14,242 nt of DNA from DAOTZS01 sp034434335 (GTDB lineage: Bacteria > Chloroflexota > Anaerolineae > CG2-30-64-16), in NCBI GenBank assembly GCA_034434335.1, contig DAOTZS010000028.1:1-14242 (forward strand). The letters run 5' to 3'. Position numbers and translations under genes: made by a program. The notes below the pieces were generated by a model. It saw only the letters and a list, made by a program, of their open reading frames with translations. It searched no databases and had not been told where the DNA came from. Below, piece by piece: positions 1 to 7,300 of the stretch; position 1 is the stretch's first letter, and every line of letters starts with the position of its first letter.

Positions 1-261
1 GCTGGAGGTGCCGCGGTTTCGCACCACGATGCGGATCGTGCTGGATTGGTTCACGTCTGGGATGAGCGGGGTGACGCTGATCTCGGCTGTGAGGTCTACG
101 CCAGCCTGCGGAACGCGCAATAGCGAGCGCCCATCTTCTGGCGTTGCGACGCTGTGACGCAGATCGCGCGCCAGAGATGTCTGTTCGCCGTCTGAAAACA
201 GCGCCAGCAAGCCAGCTGTGATGATCAGACTGGCGATTACTCCTGCCCACACGTGTTTCAT
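1..261 (-). CDS. Exported CARDB-domain protein, C-terminally cut by window edge
   Basis: This frame is open from an ATG at 261 to the window edge and gives 87 residues. The N-terminus is a signal peptide or signal anchor: MKHVWAGVIASLIITAGLLALF, split here only for description, has one Lys followed by about 18 hydrophobic residues. Residues 55-87 start a beta-sandwich of the CARDB (cell-adhesion related) type: 'VDLTAEISVTPLIPDVNQ' then 'IRIVVRNRGTSS' follows the family pattern of D-L, a short strand, a Pro-rich turn and V-x-V-R-N-x-G. An AGAAGGA ribosome binding site sits 10 nt before the ATG. It lies 88 nt downstream of the peptidase gene on the same strand, so it may be the last visible member of that surface-protein group. 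CARDB domains are extracellular and often occur in tandem. The ligand is unknown and the missing C-terminal part could carry other domains. Confidence 0.72.
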   Translation of the reverse strand, partial: MKHVWAGVIASLIITAGLLALFSDGEQTSLARDLRHSVATPEDGRSLLRVPQAGVDLTAEISVTPLIPDVNQSSTIRIVVRNRGTSS

Positions 262-289
262 CCGTGATTCATCCTTCTGGGCAACCGCG

Positions 290-365
290 GGGCGACCACA
301 AGGGTCGTCCCTACGGGATCAACGGCAGGGCGACCACAAGGCTCGCCCCTACGGGATCAACGGCA
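290..365. repeat. Two tandem copies of a 38-bp palindromic intergenic repeat
   Basis: Copy 1 is 290-327 and copy 2 is 328-365. They differ at only two of 38 positions. Each contains an imperfect inverted repeat: GGGCGACC, spacer ACAA, then GGTCGTCC in copy 1 and GGCTCGCCC in copy 2. Read on the minus strand the core is GTAGGGGCGAGCCTTGTGG. From memory, GTAGGGGCGA...GGTCGCCC palindromes are dispersed through many Chloroflexota and some cyanobacterial genomes, so I read this as a REP/MITE-like element. Copy 2 overlaps the last codons and TAG stop of the peptidase gene. Confidence 0.8.
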
Positions 366-2877
366 TGAACATCTTGTGGCCGCCGACGATGACGATGGCC
401 GGCTGGGCCTGCATGCTGGCACGGTCCTGGGCGTAAAAGACCACGCGGTAGGAGCCAGTCTCGGTGAAGCCGTTAGGATATACAGCCCGATAGGTGCCTG
501 GCGACCCCGCGACGGGATCCAGGCGTACGGTGGGCACCCCCAGGTTCAGGGTGGTCTCGGTCGGCTCCACAAACGAAGGAGCATAGATGGCCGCCCACAC
601 AAGCTGCACCGGCTCTCCGCCCTGCGCCACCTGGGCGCTCAGGGTACCGGTGGTACCGGTCACGGCCACACTCGCCCCCACGAGCTGGGGCGGCGTAGCA
701 CCAAAGAAATGGGCCACATAGCGAGCCTGGGCAATGGTCCCGTCCGCGCTGTTGAAGGTGGCGTCACCGTTGTCGTCCATCCAGGGGCTCTGGCTGGTGC
801 CCGAGGCGAGCACTGCTGCCCTGGCCTGTTCGAAGCACGTCTTGAGGGTGTTGGAAGCTGCCAGGCATGAGAAGAAGGCATCGGAGAAATAGGCGCCCTG
901 AGCCGAGGCGTAGGCATTGTTGTTCCGGTCGGTGGAGGTGATCACCACCCGGCCGGCCCTGGTCACCGACCCGGCGCCGGCCTGGCGATCAATGAAGGAG
1001 CCGGAGTGACAGGCCTCGATGATGATGTTGATCTCATCCACGCCGGAAGCAGCTTCAAGGGCCGAGAGCCAGGCATCGAGATCATCGGGCACGGTCTGGC
1101 CACCCGCGCCGCAGCCGGAGGTGCAGAAGGCCTCGATCAGCCCGTGGTCCATCAGGTACAGATGCAGTGGCCGGCCAGGGCCCACGCGCGAGACCGCCCA
1201 CGACTGGATAGCAGTCTGCAGCTCAGCGGGACTGGCCGGCGCATCCACCTCTGAGGCGCCATCGCCATCCGGGTCCTGGGCACTCGGCGCCAGGTAGTAG
1301 ATGTGGTCGTCGTCAAAGCCGGCGCCCTGGAAAAAGCGATAGGCGCGGTTCACCGCATAGTCAATGTTGGTCTGCAGGCCAAAGGTCTCGTTGTGGCCGG
1401 CAACCAGGATGACCGCGCCGAGGGATTGGCCCAGGCGATGGACCGTCAGGGAGGTGCTGCCGGAGTTGTTAGCCGTGTCGTAAGCGGTGATGGTGATCTG
1501 ATTGTCGCCAGGGCGCAGAGAGATGCCTTCCACCAGGAAGGTGTCAGATGCGCCCTGCAGGCTGTAGTCCCACCCTTCCACGCCGTTGCTGGTGTTGCGC
1601 ACCCGCACGCGGGAGAGGTTGTTGCCGGGATCGGTGGCAATCCCGCTGAAGGTGAGGCTGCTCAGGGTGGTAGTGTATTCGGCCGAGGTGGTCGGCTGCT
1701 GAAGCGTGACGGTCGGCTGCGTGGTGTCGGTGGGTTGCTGGGTGGTGCAGAAGATCTCCGGCGAGCGGGTGCTCTCGTTGCCCGAGAAATCCTCAGCGGT
1801 CACGCTCATGTAGTAGCGTTTGTGGGGGGTCAGCCCGGTCAGCTCCTGATAGGTGTTCTCGATCCCTTCGACATCCCTCGTCCCGCCCTCGGTGCCGGCT
1901 TCATCGCGGTAGTAGATGCGGTAGAGAACCACATCGCGTTCGCTGCTCTGCTGCCACTGCATGCTGAGGGTGGTTTCGTTGAGGGAAGCGCAGCGCAGGT
2001 TGCCAGGCCGCGCCGGAGGCGTGGTGTCCACTGTTACCGAGAGGTCGTAGTTGGTATCGGGGCCGAAGATACTGGGGTCATGCTGCTGTAGCTTGAGGTA
2101 ATAGGTACCGGCGGTCTCGATGTCCCACTCCAGGCGCACGGTCTGGCCGAAGGCGTTGTCGTCGCTGCCCAGCGGCACGTCATCGCAGGCATCGTAGAGG
2201 AAGAGGACCGGGTCGGAGCGGGCGCCAGGGTTGGTGGTCTGGATGATGTAGGTCTTATGGGCGGCGGCGGTGAACTTGATCCAATCCCGGTCGCCGGCGA
2301 CGTGGAAGGTGTGGGTTTGCACCGTGCCGTCGGTTGAGATGGGCCTGGCGTTGGCACAGGTATCGTCGTTCTCGTAAGGATCGCCGGGCACGCCCGATGT
2401 GGGTGTCGCCGTACGGGTAGCTGTGCTGGTCGCGGTAGGAGTTGCCGTCTGGGTAGGCGTGCTGCTGGCAGTCGGTGTGTTGCTCGCGGTGGGAGTGGCG
2501 GTGCGGGTAGGTGTGTTGCTCGCAGTAGGGGTGGCCGTGGGGCTTGCCGTGGCGGTCGCAGTCGGGGTATGAGTAGGCGTAGCCGTAGGTGTGGCAGTAT
2601 TTGTGGGGGTTGGGGTGCGTGTAGGGGTTGGAGTAACCAACTGCACCCCGGCCCAGAAGCCTGCCTCAATCCGGGCGTTGCTACTCGCCATGGTGCCGCC
2701 GACCATCTGGCCCAGGGTATTTTGCACAACGTAAACGGTCGAGCCTTGCTGGCCACCTCCGCCGGCCAACAGGCTCCAGCGCAGGTCGAAGTTGGGCGAT
2801 ACCTGCGCCCATACCACCCCGGCCAGGGCCATGGCCCCCAGCGCAACCAGAGCCAGGACGACGATTTGGCGCCTCAT
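349..2877 (-). CDS. Secreted multidomain C13/legumain-like cysteine peptidase
   Basis: The product has 842 residues and is predicted to be exported. In order: a signal peptide (about 1-24, ending VVWA); a Gly-rich beta module (27-78, FDLRWSLLAGGGG to EAGFWAG) common in Chloroflexota secreted proteins; a Thr/Pro-rich spacer (82-160); a pre-peptidase C-terminal (PPC)-like domain (166-284, DPYENDD, DRDWIKF, GTYYLKL); a fibronectin type III domain (about 286-378); an Ig-like domain (about 387-481); the peptidase core (about 486-720); and a C-terminal Ig-like domain (728-833). The likely catalytic dyad is H578 in LYLMDHG and C623 in IIIEACHSGSF, the clan CD pattern of legumain-type C13 peptidases. 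GGGAG lies 8 nt before the ATG. The start is 35 nt after the collar gene stop, which suggests an operon. The tail HKMFMPLIP resembles a hydrophobic C-terminal motif, and its last codons lie in a repeat. The substrate is unknown. A caspase-like C14 assignment is possible but less likely. Confidence 0.85.
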   Translation of the reverse strand: MRRQIVVLALVALGAMALAGVVWAQVSPNFDLRWSLLAGGGGQQGSTVYVVQNTLGQMVGGTMASSNARIEAGFWAGVQLVTPTPTRTPTPTNTATPTATPTHTPTATATASPTATPTASNTPTRTATPTASNTPTASSTPTQTATPTATSTATRTATPTSGVPGDPYENDDTCANARPISTDGTVQTHTFHVAGDRDWIKFTAAAHKTYIIQTTNPGARSDPVLFLYDACDDVPLGSDDNAFGQTVRLEWDIETAGTYYLKLQQHDPSIFGPDTNYDLSVTVDTTPPARPGNLRCASLNETTLSMQWQQSSERDVVLYRIYYRDEAGTEGGTRDVEGIENTYQELTGLTPHKRYYMSVTAEDFSGNESTRSPEIFCTTQQPTDTTQPTVTLQQPTTSAEYTTTLSSLTFSGIATDPGNNLSRVRVRNTSNGVEGWDYSLQGASDTFLVEGISLRPGDNQITITAYDTANNSGSTSLTVHRLGQSLGAVILVAGHNETFGLQTNIDYAVNRAYRFFQGAGFDDDHIYYLAPSAQDPDGDGASEVDAPASPAELQTAIQSWAVSRVGPGRPLHLYLMDHGLIEAFCTSGCGAGGQTVPDDLDAWLSALEAASGVDEINIIIEACHSGSFIDRQAGAGSVTRAGRVVITSTDRNNNAYASAQGAYFSDAFFSCLAASNTLKTCFEQARAAVLASGTSQSPWMDDNGDATFNSADGTIAQARYVAHFFGATPPQLVGASVAVTGTTGTLSAQVAQGGEPVQLVWAAIYAPSFVEPTETTLNLGVPTVRLDPVAGSPGTYRAVYPNGFTETGSYRVVFYAQDRASMQAQPAIVIVGGHKMFMPLIP
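2398..2634 (-). repeat. Coding low-complexity Thr-Pro repeat tract
   Basis: This DNA encodes peptidase residues 82-160, almost entirely Thr, Pro, Ala and Ser in units such as TPTRTPTPTNTATPT and TASNTP. The underlying DNA repeats loosely with a 6-nt ACNCCN-type period, plus near copies of TASNTPT units. Such tracts act as extended, often glycosylated spacers between a cell-proximal module and outward domains. The period makes the length prone to slippage and to assembly error. Confidence 0.85.
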
Positions 2878-2912
2878 ACTCGGCTCCCTTCTCGGCCGTC
2901 AAAGGCAGCTAC

Positions 2913-3965
2913 TCATGGTGCCTCGCTGATGGTGTATGTAATCAGCGCCCCCTTGATGCGCAGGTTGCTGTCCCAGGCAGCGGAATAGGCATATACGAGG
3001 TAGCTCCCGGTTGTGTTATTGATGGGATTGCCGCTGATGGTAGTGGTAGACTTGCTGCCATAGCCTGAGATGCCCGCTGAAGTGACCTCCGCCATGATAA
3101 AGTAGCTGCTACTCACCCCTTCCCGGTCAAGGTAGACGGTCATGTCGCTGGCTGAGTTGTCGTAGAAGAAGACCTTAAACTCCGTCACCACAGCACCTTG
3201 GGGCAGATGAACCGGTGCCACCAACGCGCCGCTGCCCGAAACGATATAGGCTCCGCCGTTGCCGTAGGTGTTGAAGTAGTCCACGTTGCTGCCGGGTACA
3301 AAGCCTGCGCTACCGATCATGAAATACTGGGTGCGCGGGGCCGAGTAGGCAATCCTGGGCACGGTCAGCACACCGGTCATCGTATCGCCGGAAGCATTGA
3401 CGAAACGGGCATCAGATTCGCCTTCGGTGAAGTAGCGGTCGTCATGGGTGTGAGAAGCAGAGGCAAAAGCGCTGGCATTCTGGCCACCCAGCAGGTCGGC
3501 GTTGGTGGCCTGCTGGGCGTGCAAGGCATAGGCTACGTGTGCGATGCGCTGGCGCGGGGCTGCTTCAGGATCAGAACCTACCGTGACCCCCAGCCACAAC
3601 TGCCGGCCGTTAAAAATGGGCGGGTCCAGTGGCCTGGTATCCCCCAGCAAGACAGTGAAGAGGCCGTTAGCCGACACCGTCACATCCTTCGTCTCGGACC
3701 AAAGAGGCGTACCCCTGCTCTCTACCTCGTAGATGCTGAAGGTCATCTGATAACGGCCCTCTGGTTTGGGGTTGCCGGTGGCGGGGTCGAGCAGCCGGCC
3801 TTGATAGTGAAGCACTGGAGCCACATCGGCAACTCCCTCGACGGTGACCGGCCCCTGCAACAGGGGTCCGGCCCTGGCACCGCTGCTGAACGTCATGAGG
3901 ATCCCCAGCATCAGGCCGGTGAGCGCCAAAGCCAGCCCTTTTTCTGCCAACTTGCGTGTCTTCAT
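2913..3965 (-). CDS. Exported collar/spike-like surface protein
   Basis: The product has 350 residues. I use the ATG at 3965, preceded by GGAGG at 5-nt spacing. An in-frame ATG at 4001 would put a charged stretch before the signal peptide. Residues 1-32 form a signal peptide (KTRK, hydrophobic core, ARA). Residues 50-150 carry the pattern VLHYQGRLLD, YQMTFSIYEV, LWSETKDV, LWLGVTVGSD, PRQRIAHVAYALHA, found in many Chloroflexota and planctomycete secreted proteins. Residues 151-201 (NADLLGGQNASAFA, HTHDDRYFTEGESDARFVN, SGDTMTG) match the spike segment seen in phage tail-fibre and collar proteins. Residues 204-347 form a beta-rich domain (APVHLPQGAVVTEFKVFFYDN to SNLRIKGALITYTI) that I recognise as recurrent but cannot name. 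It is probably the first gene of a two-gene unit with the peptidase. Phage origin is unlikely because no other phage genes are near. The exact role is unknown; surface display or adhesion is inferred. Confidence 0.82.
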   Translation of the reverse strand: MKTRKLAEKGLALALTGLMLGILMTFSSGARAGPLLQGPVTVEGVADVAPVLHYQGRLLDPATGNPKPEGRYQMTFSIYEVESRGTPLWSETKDVTVSANGLFTVLLGDTRPLDPPIFNGRQLWLGVTVGSDPEAAPRQRIAHVAYALHAQQATNADLLGGQNASAFASASHTHDDRYFTEGESDARFVNASGDTMTGVLTVPRIAYSAPRTQYFMIGSAGFVPGSNVDYFNTYGNGGAYIVSGSGALVAPVHLPQGAVVTEFKVFFYDNSASDMTVYLDREGVSSSYFIMAEVTSAGISGYGSKSTTTISGNPINNTTGSYLVYAYSAAWDSNLRIKGALITYTISEAP

Positions 3966-4060
3966 CTTTGCCTCCGGTTCTTTCGCCTCAGAAAGGAACA
4001 AACAGGTTGCGGGGGAACAACTATGTCATCTGAATGGCCTCTTGCTGTACTTTCCGGATT

Positions 4061-4140
4061 GATCCCCCACCCCCTACACTTGGGCTTTCCCCCGCTCTCC
4101 CCGGCGAGGGGAGAGCGGAGGAAAGGGGGTGAGAGGGATC
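4061..4140. repeat. 80-bp REP/MITE-like palindromic element
   Basis: The inner hairpin is perfect: CCGCTCTCCCC at 4092-4102, loop GGCGA, GGGGAGAGCGG at 4108-4118. Outer ends also pair: GATCCC at 4061-4066 with GGGATC at 4135-4140, and C-runs near 4064-4074 with AAAGGGGGTGAG at 4123-4132. The core resembles the CTCTCCCCGGCGAGGGGAGAG repeats I recall from many GC-rich bacteria. It lies in the predicted leader of the collar gene. No open frame of note is in it. Confidence 0.7.
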
Positions 4141-4252
4141 ACGCACTGGCTGCAAAATGCCAGAATCCAGCTTAACACGCCATTAGAAGGGGGTAGAGGA
4201 AGGCTGTGCGTTGCTACTGAACAGTTGTGGCAGTCTACCCTGATCTAAAGTC

Positions 4253-4281
4253 ACTATAACACAGAACAACCGCGCATGCAA
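4253..4281 (-). promoter_or_regulatory. Possible promoter for collar-peptidase unit
   Basis: On the minus strand, TTGCAT (4281-4276) and TATAGT (4258-4253) are separated by exactly 17 bp. The -10 matches the consensus at 5 of 6 positions, the -35 at only 3 of 6. A start near 4246 would give a leader of about 280 nt containing the 4061-4140 palindrome. The gap 3966-4340 holds no convincing gene. A promoter closer to 3965 is not visible. Confidence 0.35.
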
Positions 4282-4287
4282 ATGCGC
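4272..4287 (-). terminator. Hairpin after dnaE, possible weak terminator
   Basis: GCGCAT at 4272-4277 and ATGCGC at 4282-4287 form a 6-bp stem with a 4-nt loop. Read in the dnaE direction it is followed by the T-rich stretch GGTTGTTCTGTGTT. It lies just past the larger palindrome at 4291-4325. A true U-tract is lacking, so intrinsic termination is only possible. It overlaps the putative -35 of the next gene. Confidence 0.35.
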
Positions 4288-4290
4288 ACG

Positions 4291-4348
4291 TTGGGTAGCC
4301 GACGGCACTGCCGTCGGCTACCCAACGGCAGTGCCGTCGGCTACCCAA
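4291..4348. repeat. Perfect 35-bp palindrome plus extra arm, overlapping dnaE stop
   Basis: TTGGGTAGCCGACGGCA (4291-4307) and its exact complement TGCCGTCGGCTACCCAA (4309-4325) flank a single C. The right arm is repeated exactly at 4332-4348 after CGGCAG, so the left arm can pair with either copy (23-bp spacing). The dnaE TAG stop (4343-4341) and its last Gly codon lie in the second right arm. This is a REP-like dispersed repeat by appearance and may also end or stabilise the dnaE transcript. Confidence 0.82.
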
Positions 4349-7300
4349 CCACCTGCCAGCCATGCACGCCCAGCCGTGCGGTCAGCTCCTGCTGCAGCTC
4401 GCGGCAGAGGCGCGTCCGGTTGTTGGGGAATTCAAGTTGATAACGCGCGCTGCTGTTGGCCTCGATGATGATCTCGAAGCGATCCTCTCCTTCGAAGCGG
4501 GATAGGAGGGCCACCAGCTCGGCCAGGCGCCGGCGGTCAGCGTCGAGGCTGTCGGTGCGGTGGAAGGTCAGGCGCAGGAGGCGTGGTTTGGGGGTGCTGG
4601 CCGGCGGAGCAGCCGAGGCCTGGCCTGGGTCTGCGTGGGCTGCCTGGGGGTGAGACGCGGGGGCCGCTTGCTGCGCTTCCTCCAGGGCAGGCTCGGGTTG
4701 GGGTTCAGGCCTGACGGCAGGCAGGCGATGAGCAGGGCGAGGGGCCGGCTCTTCATCGGGCTCCAGCCACTCCGGAGCCTCAGCGGCGAACGGGTTTTCC
4801 TCGGCCAGATAGGCCAGCTCATCATCTTCGCTGTCAGAAGATGGGGTGGGGTGGCCAGCCGCTGGCGGTCTGGAAGAGAGCGCTGGAGAGGCACCGGCCT
4901 GGCGATAGCGATAGGCCACCGAGGTGGTGTCCTCTATGACATGTGCTCCTTCCACATAGTCCTGCACCGAGTCGGCCAGGATGCTGGCGCGGCCGTTGCG
5001 TACGTCCACTTTTCCCCGCACGATCACGATCTTGTCCAGGGCCCACAGCGCGCGGGTGTCGCGGTAGAGGCGGGGGAAAACAGTAACCTCGACCGAACCC
5101 TGCAGGTCTTCCAGGCGCACGAAGGCCATGGGCTCGCCTTTCTTGGTGATGATCTGCCGCACGTCGGTGATCATGCCGGCCACCACGACGGGGGTCTTGG
5201 CCAGCTCTTCGGTGATCTCAACGCTGCTATGGGTGACGATGTTCATCAGGTCCACGGTCATTTTTTGGAGGGGGTGGCTGGAGACATATACGCCCACCAG
5301 CTCCTTCTCCCACTCCAGGGCCTCTTTGGTGGTAACCCGCGCGGCCGTGGGCCTGCCTTTGTCAGCAGGGGAGCCAGCCAGGAGGTCCTCTCCGCTGAGG
5401 GCAGTGCCACCGAAGAGGGTGAGCTGGCCGATCTCGCGCGCCGCGTGAGCCTGGGCGCTGGCGGCCATGATGCGGTCTATGGCGGCCAGGAGCTGGCCAC
5501 GCTCGCCGAAGTCGTCCAGCGCGCCGACCTTGATCAGGCACTCCAGGCCGCGTCGGTTCACCTGGCGCAGGTCCACCCGTTCGGCGAAGTCGGCCAGGGA
5601 ACGGAAGGGGCGATCCCCGCGCGCCTGCAGGATGGCCTCCACAGGCCCCTCGCCCACGTTCTTGATGGCGTCCAACCCCATGCGGATGGCTGAGCCTGGG
5701 GGCACGGGGAAGGGGAACGCTGTGGCCTGGCGAGGTGGTACGCGCCCGGCCGGCAACTGCTCGATGGTAAAGCCTTTGGCGCTGACGTTGACATTGGGCG
5801 GCAGCACCTCAATCCCCATGCGCCGGCATTCGGCGATCAGCAGGCCCACTTTCTCGGTATTGTGCCGCTCAATGGTCAGCAGGGCGGTCATGTATTCCAC
5901 GGGGTAGTGGGCCTTGAGGAAGCCGGTCTGGGCCACGATCACCGCGTAGTCGGCCGCGTGGGCCCGGTTGAACCCGTAGCGGGCGAAGCCCATCAGCGCA
6001 TCCCAGATCGCGTCCGCTTCCTGCCGGGTCAGCCCCGACTTCTTGCGCGCGCCTTCGGCGAAAATCTCCCGGTGCTCGTCCAGCACCTTCTTGGCCTTCT
6101 TGCTGATGCCGCGGCGCACCAGGTCAGCTTCGCTGGGTGAGTAGCCGGCCACATCGGTGAGGATCTGGATCACCTGCTCCTGATAGATGCACACCCCCAT
6201 TGTCTCAGCCAGGATTGGCTCCAGGATGGGGTGGACGTAGTGCGGTTCGCGCTCGCCATGGAGGACAGCGATATAGTCGGGGATGAACTCCATGGGGCCA
6301 GGGCGGTAGAGGGAGATAGTGGCGACGATATGCTCGAACTCGCGGGGCCGCAGCTCCATCAGCACGCGGCGCATCCCCTGGCCTTCGACCTGGAACACCC
6401 CCATGACGTCCCCGCTGCTGAGCAGTTCGTAGATCTTGGGGTCATCCAGCGGCAGGGTTTCCAGGGTGTACTCGACCCCATGGCGCTCCTTGATGAGGCG
6501 GGTGGCTTCGCGGATCAGGGTGAGGGTGGCCAGGCCCAGGAAATCGATCTTGAGCAGGCCAATGGATTCCAGGACGGGATATTCATATTGGGTGATCGTC
6601 TCGGTGATGGCCGATTTGGGTGGCCGCATCAGGGGGGTGTAATTGGTCAGCGGCTTGTCGGCCACGATGACGGCCGCAGCGTGGATCGAGGCATGCCGCG
6701 CCACCCCTTCCAGGTTGCTGGCCGTGTCCAGGAGTTGCCGGATATGCTCCTGGGTATCGTAGAGTTCGCGCAGTTCGGCCGAGTAGAATTCATGCTCGGG
6801 GTCCAGCACGTCTTTGATAGTCACCGGCTTGCCTGGGATGGCCGGGATCATCTTGGCTATGCGATCCACTTCGGAGAGGGGCACATCCATGGCCCGTCCC
6901 ACGTCGCGCACAGCCGCGCGCGCTTTCATGCGGCCAAAGGTGATAATTTGGGCCACCTGGTCGGGGCCGAAGCGCTCCACCGTGTAGCGGATCAACTCAT
7001 CCCGCTGGTCATCGGGGAAATCCAGGTCGAAGTCGGGCATGGTGACCCGGCCGGGGTTGAGGAAGCGCTCGAAGATCAGCTTGTTGCGCAACGGATCCAG
7101 GTTGGTGATCCCGATGGCATAGGCCACAATGGAGCCGGCGCCCGAGCCGCGCACGTTCCACCAGATACCGCGGCGCCTGGCATACATACACAGGTCCCAC
7201 ACGATCAGGTAGTAGACGTCGAAGCCCATCTCGTGGATGATCTTCAGCTCATGTTCCAGGCGGCCACGCACTTCGGGATCGTCGGCGCGTGCCCCATACC

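Noticed and set aside
290..365. CRISPR-like array
   Set aside because: The two 38-bp copies abut with no spacers, and no cas genes are present.
2913..3965. Prophage tail gene
   Set aside because: The protein has a signal peptide and lies beside exported-protein genes, with no capsid, terminase, portal or integrase in the window.
3966..4001. ATG at 4001 as start of the collar protein
   Set aside because: It would add 12 charged residues before the signal peptide; the ATG at 3965 has GGAGG at proper spacing.
3198..4175. Plus-strand open frame of 325 codons opposite the collar gene
   Set aside because: Low-complexity composition, no recognisable motif, and it runs through a palindrome; the minus-strand gene explains the region.
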